Under the pieces are notes generated by a model that worked only from the letters and a program-made list of their open reading frames with translations, had not been told where the DNA came from and did not search any database. 64,000 bases of DNA from NCBI RefSeq assembly GCF_019279795.1, contig NC_056739.1, positions 13,158,968 to 13,222,967 of the forward strand, given 5' to 3'. Shown piece by piece: positions 53,040 through 62,699 of this stretch; the stretch's first letter is position 1, and every line of letters begins with the position of its first letter. The position numbers were made by a program, and so were the translations under genes. This DNA comes from Protopterus annectens (Eukaryota > Chordata > Ceratodontiformes > Protopteridae).

Positions 53040-54230
53040 AAAGCACACTGAGGAACAGTTTGTTTCTAGCTCATCCAGTGTGAAAACAGAAGGCCAGTAG
53101 ACTTGCATTTATGAGTAAATTTCACTAAATGGATAGTAAATGCACTGCCTGGATGCCAGGAATAAATAAATACACAAGACCTGGAAAAATCAGCTACAAA
53201 AAGTGAGGAAGAAACACTGACTGGGAAAAGTTATGCAGCTGTTCAGCAAAAAGCAATGCAACCTTCAGGCATGCCTTCCAACAACCAACAGGAAGATACA
53301 AGGCAACTACATACAGACCTGGCTAAACTAAACAAAACACTTATGGAGTATATCAACACAGATAACAACAGGCTGGAAAAAAATGGAAGAAGCTTTAAAC
53401 AGGCATTCAGATGAGAAGATAAAGCTGCAAAAATCAAAGGTCAAAATGAAGAAAAGGCTGGCTGAATATGAGACTGCTCAGGAAGGGATGTTTAAAAAAA
53501 TAATGGAATTAGAGGGCAAAGCATGTAGGGAAAACCTGAGATTTTCAGCTATACCAGAAAAGATGAAAGGAACAGACTGCATTAATTTTATAAAAGCACA
53601 AGTAAGCAAGTGGACTGGTATTTCACAGCAGGAGTTGTTAGTTGAAAGGGCACATCATATGTATGCTCCAAACCTAGCTATAAGAAAGCAACCTAGACCT
53701 TTAACAGTAAAGATGCAATCCTACTAACAGAAGGAGTTGATTCTGACAAAACTCTGTCAGAAGGACAAAATACTAAAAGTGGGAGACAGCAAAGTGTTTG
53801 TGGAGAATGACTACTCGTTGTACACCAGGCAGAAGAAGAGTAAATTAATTCCACTTTTCAAGGAATGTCAAGATGCAGGTGTGAGATTCAAACTGCTGTA
53901 TCCAGCTGTCTTTAAGGCATTCTTTCCTGGAGAGACCAGATTGTTTTTTGATGAAGTGCATGCTAAGGAGGAAATATGAAGGTCTGTCCAACAAAAAGTG
54001 AGCTCAGAGACAGAGGAAGCTTCTGCTTCTTGCTCTTCTGGGAAAGAGGACCAGAGAGAGACTGTACCTGTGATACCACTTCCAGTATTTCAACTGAAAA
54101 TGTTGAAGAAAAGTAAGGGGGCACGACAGTTGACTAGAGGAATTGAGAATATGTTGGAAATGAAGCAGAGACAGGATCTGGGCAATGGAGAAGAACGGTA
54201 ATAAAACCAGTGACTCAGTGTGGGATTACA
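53040..54230 (+). mobile_element. L1-like LINE copy L1-2 (ORF1 part)
   Basis: A plus-strand ORF1 related to L1-1. ORF2 does not follow; after 54230 the sequence is non-coding and tandemly repeated. Either the element is an ORF1-containing fragment or the downstream part has been replaced. The left break coincides with the truncation of DIRS A2. Confidence 0.68.
53150..53980 (+). pseudogene. L1-2 ORF1
   Basis: An RNA-binding ORF1-type protein of the L1 clade. The upstream frame reads SEEETLTGKSYAAVQQKAMQ and HTDLAKLNKTLMEYINTDNN, a coiled-coil start. After a frameshift near 53385 the frame 53383-53727 continues with KVKMKKRLAEYETAQEGMFKKIMELE, CRENLRFSAIPEKMKGTD (compare the L1 phrase RENLRF-GIPE) and ISQQELLVERAHHM. 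A stop at 53725-53727 is followed by 53737-53979 with KLCQKDKILKVGDSKVFVENDYS, FKECQDAGVRFKLLYPA and LFFDEVHAKEE, matching L1 ORF1 C-terminal domains. The protein is in three pieces. Confidence 0.78.
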
Positions 54231-55645
54231 ATGCAATAATTATGTTTGTGAAATATGACAGAACAAGAAAATCTGGTAATATTGGACTTTTTCAAATTTT
54301 GTTTTATTTGTGGGAGACTCAAGTATATGCCCTACTTCATGTCATTAATGTTCAGAAAAATGCTTTCAGGAGGAGAGGGGAGAAAGCTAACTGTAAGTAA
54401 AGAAAACATTTATTTTCTTAACAGTACTGTATTTGTGGTGTATGGTTTTCTTTGCACAGTCTTTGTAAGTGTAGTGGGTATTGTAAACAGGTGCTGTTTT
54501 TTTCTCCTATCTTCTCCCTTTCTTCTTGTACAGTTTTGAGAAATATAGGCAATGCAAAGCAATAAGGGGGGGGCTGATTCAAAAGGCATGACAAAGTTAA
54601 AATTAATATGCTTTTTTTCATTCTTGCATGGGGAAATGACTATGTGAAGGACCATAGATTGATTAGTTTTAAGACAGAGCAAGTAAACGAAAAAGAATAC
54701 TGGATATTGTGAGGCTTTTTTTCTGGTAAGTGCATGTATACTCACTGGCACTTCTGCAGGGTCTTAAGGTTTCCATGTAAACAATCTAATAAAGAGAAAT
54801 GGCTGCCTGGTTCTTATGTCTCCAGAGACAATCTGATAAACAGAAACTGGAGACAGTCTGATGGAAGGGGATTGGTTGAGAGGAAAGAAAAAAAAAAGAA
54901 ATGATAAATCGGCTAGGACATAATGTTCTCTGAAAGCAATCAGGGATTTTCCCAGCTGAGAGAGCTTTAAAGATAAGCCAAAACCAAAGAAATGTAGGCA
55001 CTGCAATGTAAAAAGAGAGAGAGGGGGGAGAAGTGGGGGAGAGAGGAATGGTCTGCTTAAGAGAGTATGACAAAAGAAAAATCAGTGTGCTTTTTCCCAT
55101 GCTTGCATAGGGAAATATCTGGGTTAAAAGCATAGACATTATCCAGTAACAAGTTTATTACAAAGCATGTATGCGAAATAGAATATTGAATATTATAATG
55201 TTTTTTTTTTTTTTGGTTTGGTAAACAAGGTACCCTTAGCAGTTTTGTGTCTGGTTTGCATGTCACTTGGAGAAAATGTTTACTGAAAGCATTCAAGTGT
55301 TTTCTCAGCTAGGAGAGCTATAAAGATAGACAAAATCAAATAGAATGTATTAATAGCAGAGGCTGTACCATGCATTTAGCATGACTAACCTTTCTTTTTT
55401 GGTAAATTCTAGCCTGTCTGTGTGGCTATCAACTTAGAACTTTTCTTCTTATTAGGTAGCAAAAACTTTAATATTTGAAGATGTACATAGTTTTGTGTGC
55501 TATTATTAAGTTAACTAATAGGTTTTAGGGGGTTGTTTGGTTTGGTTGAGGACTATCAAAAACACAAAAAGTTATGTAAGATGTGGCATAGGCACAAAAA
55601 AAAGTTATACATAAAAGGTGGTAATAATAACTATATAAGAAAAAA
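54231..55645. other. Gene-free stretch with 449-bp tandem repeats
   Basis: No coding signal. Holds the tandem repeats listed separately, then AT-rich sequence up to the left end of DIRS A3. Confidence 0.6.
54540..55340. repeat. Diverged tandem repeat, period about 449 bp
   Basis: Unit 1 starts at 54540 (AAATATAGGCAATGCAA) and unit 2 at 54989 (AAATGTAGGCACTGCAA). Shared in order: GGGG...CTG.TT.A, GACAAAG, AATATGCTTTTT..CAT.CTTGCATGGGGAAAT, TTTTGGTAA, GAAAGCA, CTCAGCT.AGAGAGCT.TAAAGATA. A third start is seen near 55341. The poly-T (55201-55214) and GA-rich (55015-55030) tracts are internal. Confidence 0.75.
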
Positions 55646-55837
55646 GAAGTTATGTACTCACCATAACATTCCATGTTTGTTGTCCATCTCATCCTTCATT
55701 CTTACTGGATGGGTTTGGAGCCAATCCTTGTCTCAGACTCGGCCAAATACACTAGCTCGAAGTCTCTAACTTGGCTTGTGGCTGAATAGGTATCCCATCA
55801 TGCAGTGGTGTAATTCCCCAGATCTTGTTTGCTGCCA
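55646..55837. repeat. DIRS A3 left inverted terminal repeat
   Basis: Matches the reverse complement of the right end over CTTACTGGATGGGTT, GGAGCCAAT, ACTCGGCC, GGCTGAATAG.TATCCCATCATGCA and AATTCCCCAGAT. The outermost part, GAAGTTATGTACTCACCATAACATTCC, is left-end specific. Confidence 0.9.
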
Positions 55838-55982
55838 ATCATAACAAGGTGTCTATATTAAGCATGCAACATCAGGTATAGAAATAACAAGAAAATTCAG
55901 AGGAGCTCCTTCACTAAAGAAGAAAGATTTCTCATCTAGGTCCTCTAGGAGCCCTTGGCTGGGGAAGGTGGGAGGGTGGTAA

Positions 55983-56092
55983 AAATGAAGGGTGAGATGG
56001 ATAACAAACATGGAACTGCATGGTGAGTACATAATTTCTTTATGTTATGTTGCCCTATCTCACCTTCATTCTTACTGGATGGGACCGTTTCC
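55983..56092. other. DIRS A3 internal complementary region (ICR)
   Basis: GGGTGAGATGGATAACAAACATGG...GGTGAGTACATAATTTCTT mirrors the left end. ATGTTATGTTGCCCTATCTC and CTTCATTCTTACTGGATGGG mirror the right end. It spells the joined termini as in A1 and B1. Confidence 0.9.
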
Positions 56093-56199
56093 CTGGCACC
56101 CTTGTCCTAGGGTGGCTCACAAGAGTATACCTTTGAGGACAGCGGAACCACAGGAAGCCCTGTCCCTGGAGGCCAAATCATCTTTGTAATGAGTAATAA

Positions 56200-57115
56200 A
56201 AGTATGGGGTCTTGCCCATGTAGCAGCAGCACAAATACTGTCCATTCATAATCTGGCTAGGTACGCAGAGGACGTTGCTAATGCTTTAGCTGAGTGGCCT
56301 CTAACTTTGAATGGTAAATTCCTGTTATTTAAAGTGTATATAAAGGTAATGCAATTTGAGAGCCAATTTGAAAGTGTAACTTTTGATACTGGCATGCCCT
56401 TTTTTGCTTATGAAAATGAGATGAACAAATGATCTGTTTTCCTGAAATATTTAGTTCTATGCAGATAAAACCTAAGTTGTCTATGCACATCTAATTGGTG
56501 AAGTTTGTACTCTGACGTGTTGCTATGATTGGGAAAAAACACTGGGAGCTCAACTGATTGAATCAGATTGTTTGGGAACAAATGTTTGGCAAAAAGGATG
56601 GATTAGTTCACAGAGATACTCTATCCTTATGGAAAATCAAATATAGCAGCTTGACTGATAGAGCTTACAACTCCGAGACTCTTCTTGCAGATGTAATGAG
56701 TACTATGGCTACTAGGAGAATAGTTTTCCAAGACAGGAATTTGAGATCACATGATGATAAAGGCTCAAAGGGAGGTGATGTTAGGTGAGTCGGGACAAAA
56801 TTCAGATCCCATGGTGAGAGAGGTTCTTTTATGGGAGGTCTCAATAAACAAGTGCCTTTTAAAAAATGCTTTACACAATTTGTGTGACAGCAGAATAGTA
56901 GTATATGCATCAATGGGGAAATTAGCAATTGCAGTTAGTCGGACTCTAACTGTAGTTGCGGCGGATCCTGGCTGGAAACGTTCTGCAAGAAATTTTAAAA
57001 TTGAACTAACTGGGGCAGAAAAAGGATCAATGTTTTTTGCTTTTGCCCAGTAGGAGAATCTCTTCCATTTACTAGAATATAACTTCCTGGTAGAAGCCTT
57101 GTGAGAAGACACCAT
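56200..57115 (-). pseudogene. DIRS A3 tyrosine recombinase
   Basis: The core-binding part reads SHKASTRKLYSSKWKRFSYWAKAKNIDPFSAP and AATTVRVRLTAIANFPI (57115-56920). Box I, ITSARRVSEL (about 56695-56665), keeps its Arg. A decayed middle leads to KVRGHSAKALATSSAYLARL near 56320-56260, where A1 has HSTR: the box-II Arg has become Lys. The ATW block near 56225 is partly recognisable. Frameshifts occur near 56760 and below 56660. Confidence 0.75.
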
Positions 57116-57376
57116 GATGTGTTTTACTGCTGGTGTGAAGTCTTGAAGCCTGACTCAGTTTGGAAGTGGAACAGCCATGGTGTAAAATTGGGGGATGAAG
57201 AGCAGGATGAAGTGTTCCTGACATATGGGTCACAAGGTCTGGAACTGGGTCCAGAACCCATGGCTTCTCCTGTAGGTGAGGCGAGGGAAACGGCAACCAA
57301 ATCTGACAAGGCCAATATGGAGCAATGAAAATCAGCCTGCTTCCCAAGGATTTTGCTTTCTGAATGACTTTGGGTA

Positions 57377-57960
57377 TCAGGGGAAATGCATGCAGTAGTC
57401 CCAAGGGCCTATCATGAACAAGTGTGTCTCCCGGTGTCTCCCCCGGGGGGGGGGGATTAGGGCAAAGTAGCTGCTGCATTTGGTATTCATGAGAGTGGCA
57501 AATAGGTCGCAGCAAGGCTGGCCCCATTTTTGGAAAATCTCCTCTGCTATGTTTTGGTTTAGAAACCACTCATGAGGCAATAGTATCAACCTGCTGAGTT
57601 TGTCCACTATCACGGCAGATTTCCCCAGGATATGCATTGCTACCCAAAAAAGTCAGGAAGAGATTTCCCAATGCCATACTCTCAGCGCCTCTTAACAAAG
57701 GAGGTACGATCTAGTTCCTGCTTAAGTACCAGTCTACCAACATGTTGTCTGACTGGATTGCAATCATTCCTAGTGGAAGAGAGCCCTGGAGTGCTTGCAA
57801 CACTAGAAGTACTGCTCTCATCTCTAGAACATTGATGTGCAAATGGGCCTCGTGTTGTTGCCATGTGCCTTGGACTGTTCTTCCCAGATAATGCCCCCTG
57901 CGCCACCCTATCTGGGAGGCATCTGTGGTCACCATAGCTACAGGTTGTTGTGGTACAAAA
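57377..57960 (-). pseudogene. DIRS A3 RNase H and methyltransferase-like region
   Basis: 57935-57711 reads MVTTDASQIGWRRGHYLGRTVQGTW (first Asp of RNase H) and AIQSDNMLVDWYLSRN, where the KQGG segment is lost. 57637-57377 reads HILGKSAVIVDKLSRLILLPHEW, then WGQPCCDLFATLMNTKCSSYFALIPP, the DLFAT block, and GPWDYCMHFP in place of the LLYAFPPF motif. The stretch 57360-57120, with LIFIAPYWPCQIWLPF in a shifted frame, continues the methyltransferase-like block. Confidence 0.72.
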
Positions 57961-58082
57961 GGTCACCCAATGGTCACGTGGTTGGACCGAAGCCACCACA
58001 GAAGATCTCTCTTTCATGACTCTGTAATTCTGATTTGGTGAGATATGGGAAGTTCTTGTAATGACCACTTTGCAAAGAGGAG

Positions 58083-58960
58083 TCACTGAAGAATTCTCAT
58101 ATGAATCCTGGCTAGAGGAACTAGGGTGATTGTTGAAGCCATGGTTCCTAGGACTTTCAAAATTGTTTTTGCTTTCACCTTGTTTCTGGGTAGAAGGTTG
58201 GCTATTTGTTGTCTGAGAACAGAAACCCTGTCAGGAGGCAGACATGCCATCATGGAAATGGTGTCGAGATCTGTGCCTATGAATGTAATATGTTGACAGG
58301 GCAACAAGGCAGATTTTTGTAAATTCACTGTTATCCTTAACTGAGTATACGTTTGAAGTGTGGTGTCTCTCGCCTGCTGAAATAGATGCTTGGTGGTGGC
58401 AGTTAGGAGCCAGTCGTCTAGGTACGGAAACACGTGGAATCCTAGACGTCTCAACTGAGCCGTGACTACTGCCATGCATTTGAACACTCGGGGGGGTTGT
58501 GGTGATACCAAAGGGCAGAGCTCGAAACTGATAATGACTGGCTCCTAGCCGGAAGCGTAAATGACTCCTTGATGCTCTGTCCATTTTTATGTGGTAGTAC
58601 CCATCTTGGAGGTCTACTGAGCACATCCAATCGTCTTTCCCTAAAAAGGGAAGAACTGACTGCAGTGTCACCATTTGGAACTTGGACTGCTTCACTGATT
58701 CATTTAGTTTACTGAGATGCAATATGGGTCTCCAGTCCCCTGTTCTTTTTGGCACTAAAAAGAATCTTGAGTAAGCTCCGAATCCTATTTGGTCTGTGGG
58801 GACTTTTTGGATGACTCTTTTGTCTAGCAACTTTTGAATTTCTTCAGTTACTTGTTCCCTTTGACTGGGTGGAACATCTGGGATTGTTCTGATCTGTGGG
58901 ACAGGATGGCAAAAGGGAATGGAATAACCTCTGGATATTATACTTTGTACCCACTTGTCT
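58083..58960 (-). pseudogene. DIRS A3 reverse transcriptase
   Basis: Minus-strand RT in two overlapping frames. 58830-58500 holds LDKRVIQKVPTDQIGFGAYS, FFLVPKRTGDWRPILHLSKLNES, FQMVTLQSVLPFLGKDDWMC and SVDLQDGYYHIKMDRASRSHLRFRLG with YQFRALPFGITT. After a +1 shift near 58495 the frame 58511-58083 gives VFKCMAVVTAQLRRLGFHVFPYLDDWLLTATT with the YLDD box intact, then KSALLPCQHITFIGTDLDT and LGTMASTITLVPLARIHMR. It is the only DIRS RT here that retains both the first Asp and YLDD. Confidence 0.85.
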
Positions 58961-59223
58961 CTTGTGCTATCTCACCAGGCTTCTGGGTACAAAGTTAACC
59001 ACCACGACTTCCTCCAGAGTAGAGCAGACTGGCCTCCTTTCAGGAGCACTAGTAGAGCCGGCCACTATAGGAATCATGGTCACCCTGGTTCTGTGGACCC
59101 TCTCTGCCTCTAGGACATCTACCATTATTGCCTCCCCCTCTGCCCCTGGGGAAGGTTCACCTCATGTGTTCTGAAAAAACTCCCTGGGATCTTTTGAACC
59201 ACATTTTCCCACTCTTCTGACCT

Positions 59224-61258
59224 TTAGGGTAAGATCTTGAAGGTATGGAAAAATGTACTCCAATGGGAGACAGAGTTTTCCCCTTCCTGCTTGCATCTGG
59301 TGAGTGTGTCCTTGACTTTGGGTCCAACATGTGAGGAACCATCAAAAGGGGCATTGACAAAGGTAGAATTGAAGGGCTCTGCAAAGTTACACAAACGCAT
59401 CCAGGAATGTCTCCTCAGGAAAACTCCTGAACCTGCTGCCCTGCTCGCTCCATCCACTGCATAGGATATTAGTCTCATGGAGGAGTTAACAATGGAATTT
59501 AAGGTAGATAGCTGACAGGTCACCTTTTATGAGACCTCCACAGCCAATGAACCTTGGAGAGTATCTCCTAACTCCTTTAGGAGATCTCTTTGTAGTCTCG
59601 TAAAGTGCGTAAGGTAGTTCAGCAATTTAAGGGTAAAAGTCGCTGATGAAAAAATACACTTCCCGTATCTGTCCATCATCTGGGAGTCCTTGCTCCGTGG
59701 ATGGACAGATGAGGATGTTTCAGAAAGTTCCTTCTTGGTGACTGTTGCCACTACCATAGCATCTACAGGAATGTCTTTCATGAGAAAATCTTTTCAAAAT
59801 GAGCTGATAAGAACTTATTTGGCCTCTGCGGGACTGGTTCCACAGTGTCTGTTGACTCGCATGCCTTTCGATTAGCCAACTCCAACAGCTCGTCAAAAGG
59901 TGGAGACACCCAGGAGGCTGAAGGTTAGGATCCAAAAGCCTTCAGGTACACAGACTCCTCATTAGAAGAGTTGATGGTTTTCCAGCCATCTCTTTGTTTA
60001 AGATTTCAAAAATGTCTGCAAAGGAGATATCCTTAGAAGACGACTGTGGTGACCCTTCTGACTCCTCCAGGTTAGTGTCAGAGGTGATGGACTCATCATG
60101 GGAGTATATATGCTTCCTCTTGCATGTTCACTTTCATGGAGCCCCCTCAGACGGGTATTCTGGTGAGGCCTCAGAAGAGTGAGGTTCACCCAATGGGGCT
60201 CCCTGATTCTTTGAATCTCTGCTGTCCTGTATATAGGGTGGTGCTGAGACAGAAGCCGGTGCCTTGGGGGGGAAGAATACCAGTAACACTGTCTAGAGCT
60301 GTAGGTGGGGACAGCACACTCCCCATCAGCTCGAAGGCAGATCCCCCTGGCTCTGAGCTCCGAGGCACCTACAGTTCTGAGGAAACAGAGTGTATCCCCA
60401 ACTCTACAGAGATCAGCTCTGAGGCTGATGTAGGAACCAACTGGAGAACTTCGGCTCCTAGACACCCAGGATGGCACTGAGAGTGTCGGAACAGGGATCA
60501 GTTCCGAAATCTCCTGGAGGGATCTCGGAACTGAAGAGTCTACAGCAAGTAGTATCTGGCATTCTGGCTCCGAAGATCCACCTTGGCTTGGAGGAGAAAT
60601 AGTCGTGGATGTAATAGTCTTGGATGGCTCTGAAACCAGTTGGTTGGGAGCCAAAAACAATTTAGCCAGCACCAGTGACTTCAAAAGTCTGTGCCCCACT
60701 CTGTCCATGTCATCGTCGAACAAGCTCCTAGAGGACCTGAAGGAGAGGGTTGATGAGCGAGATCTCTCCAATATGGGACCAATACTAGCTCTGAAAAATA
60801 GTCTCTTTCAGCTTTGAAAGCCGTGGAGCCGAAGGACTTGATTTGTCCAATTCAATGATCTCTCTCAGTTGCGAGGGCTGTGGAGCCGAGGAAATTGATA
60901 TATCTGAAACTTTGGCCAATTTTTGAGGAGTCTCCGAATGAGCCGAGGAAAAGGGAGATGGTCTTTTTGTAGGCTTGTCACTTTTAGAGGAAGGGGACTT
61001 ACTTGAAGAAGATGTACTCTGTAAAGCTTCATCAAAAGAAGGTTTCAGGAGTCCTTTGAGAATTAGCTTATTCTTTCTTTCCTGTAAGACACAGGAGCTG
61101 AAAGAATGACAGAATGTACATGTCTCTTGGAAGTCAATGACCCCCAAACAATAAACACAAATATTATGCCTATCAGTTATTGACATTTTCAGTGAACACT
61201 TCTGGCACTTTTTAAAGCCTGATGGCTTAGGTTTCTTCTCTTTGCTTTCCTTAGACAT
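59224..61258 (-). pseudogene. DIRS A3 gag (ORF1)
   Basis: Start taken at MSKESKE (61258), aligned with A1. Cys/His domain: C18-x2-C21, H31, C34-x2-C37, then CTFCHSF. A Lys/Ser/Pro-rich stretch follows to 60785. A frameshift leads into 60771-59998 (Ser- and Pro-rich, degraded acidic part). 59781-59527 reads DSQMMDRYGKCIFSSATFTLKLLNYL and LLKELGDTL. 59523-59224 reads LNSIVNSSMRLISYAVDGAS, LRRHSWMRLCNFAEPF and the GQKSGK region. The order and motifs equal those of A1 gag. Confidence 0.78.
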
Positions 61259-61759
61259 TATTAGAAGGAACACAATTACTAATTCCAAAAAGGAAGTAAA
61301 CACTAACTACACCTCTATAGAAAACACACACAAACGTTAAAGATTCTATTACAACACTATAATAACAAAGCACAATGGACCTAGTAGAGCTATAACAAGG
61401 GACACAAAAGACAAACACTCTAAGTTAAGTGGGTACTTAGCTCTCTAAATAAAACAAGCTAATATACGCAGACAAGGGAATACACACTCTAACCAACTAT
61501 TCTACAGTAACCACTAACTACACCTCAACAAAAAATGATGGGAAAGGGGAGAAATGGCCTTGCGACTAACAATGGCCAACAAACAACAACACAGTAGCAA
61601 GATTAAATTGCATACGTAAACTACAGAAGAAAAACTAAAAAATCTAAATTAGTAAAGCTAAACTAATCAAGTATTATTATAGCTAAATATAAGAAAAAAT
61701 ATGAAGCTTTAAAGAAACTTAGCCATGGCCAAGAAGAGAGCATCCGAACTCAAAGTGGC
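61259..61759 (-). other. DIRS A3 leader
   Basis: AT-rich non-coding sequence between the gag start and the right terminal repeat, equivalent to the A1 leader (49113-49415). Confidence 0.6.
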
Positions 61760-61918
61760 AAATGAAATCTGGGGAATTACACCATTGCATGATGGGATAT
61801 CTATTCAGCCACTAGCCAAGTTAGGGCCATTGAGTTAGTGCATTCGGCCGAGTCGGAGCCAAGAATTGGTTCCGAACCCATCCAGTAAGAATTAAGGCAA
61901 GATAGGGCAACATAAAAT
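61760..61918. repeat. DIRS A3 right inverted terminal repeat
   Basis: Inverted partner of 55646-55837; ends AGGCAAGATAGGGCAACATAAAAT. Confidence 0.9.
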
Positions 61919-62221
61919 GAAGAAGTTATGTTCTTACCATAACGTTCCATCTGTGTTGTTGATCTTCATTCATTCATTACTGATGGGTGTCGGTTCCATC
62001 CTTGGAACTGAATTGGTTGACATAAGCTCACGCCAGCCAAAAAACTCTCGAGCTAAGCTTTTACCCATAGTGCCCCTCTCCACATTACCTCAGATTGAGT
62101 TTGCCCGTAAGGAAGAAAGAAAGAAAGTAGAGGCTTTATCTGAGCAACTTTCCTATCGTAGTCTAGGACCATATCCGAACCTCCAGGAGTCTTTCGAGGG
62201 GGGTGGCTGATGGGTTGTAAT

Positions 62222-62335
62222 GAATGAATGAAGATCAACAACACAGATGGAACGTTATGGTAAGAACATAACTTTTTTATCTGATGTTGTTAATCTTCAT
62301 TCATTCCTTACTGATGGGACAGAGTCCCTAGCTAC
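62222..62335. other. DIRS A4 internal complementary region (ICR)
   Basis: ATGAATGAAGATCAACAACACAGATGGAACG and GGTAAGAACATAACTT mirror the left end of A4. GATGTTGTTAATCTTCATTCATTCCTTACTGATGGGAC mirrors its right end, which is not in the window. That predicted right end differs from A3's, so A4 is a separate copy. Confidence 0.82.
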
Positions 62336-62384
62336 TTTGTTTCCTGGGAGGCCCTATGGAAGAATATGCATGAGTACCATTTAA

Positions 62385-62680
62385 CTAAAGGAAGCTCTCC
62401 CCTTGGAGACCATATCCAATTTGTAATGAATGATAAAGGTATTTAGACAATGTTGCTACTGCACAAATGTCATCCATAGAAGCTCTTGCATGGAAAGCAA
62501 CAGATATTGAGACTGATCTGGTTGAATGTTCTTTGCCTTTAGATGGCAGGAGAGCTTTGTTCCATTGATAAATGAAGCAAATGCAATCTCTCAACCATTT
62601 AAACAAAGTAAATTTGGAAACACATCTCCCCTATCGTGGCCCTGAGTATGATACAAATAACTGGTCAGATTTTCGTGAAG
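62385..62680 (-). pseudogene. DIRS A4 tyrosine recombinase C-terminal fragment
   Basis: Frame 62606-62385 contains KALLPSKGKEHSTRSVSISVAFHARASMDDICAVATLSKYL. The His-x-x-Arg pair (HSTR) is kept. The ATW block has become ATL, and a shift just after it displaces the HTF..HY segment with the nucleophile Tyr. The upstream part is removed by L2-4. Confidence 0.78.
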
Positions 62681-62699
62681 ACTTAGTTCTGTCAAGATA

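Larger units (their letters stand above)
55646..61918 (-). mobile_element. DIRS-like retrotransposon copy A3, both ends present
   Basis: 6.3 kb, with inverted terminal repeats (55646-55837, 61760-61918), an ICR (55983-56092), and gag, RT, RNase H, methyltransferase-like and recombinase on the minus strand. It carries no large insertion. Its right end abuts the left end of A4 with only GAAG between them. Frameshifts are numerous, so it is inactive. Confidence 0.9.
61919..62695 (-). mobile_element. DIRS-like copy A4 (left end to recombinase C terminus)
   Basis: Begins GAAGAAGTTATGTTCTTACCATAACGTTCCATC directly at the end of A3. It has a terminal repeat (TGATGGGTGTCGGTTCC, CTCGAGCTAAGC), an ICR at about 62222-62335 and the C-terminal part of a recombinase. 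It is cut at about 62700 by the tail of L2-4. The rest would lie beyond L2-4, outside the window. Confidence 0.82.

Noticed and set aside
54185..54539. ORF2 start of L1-2
   Set aside because: Two short frames after ORF1 show no endonuclease motif and run into the tandem repeat.
31793..62335. CRISPR-like or satellite array suggested by recurrent short words (TTACCATAA, GGATGGG)
   Set aside because: The recurrences are DIRS terminal repeats and ICRs, kilobases apart and inverted, not a regular array.
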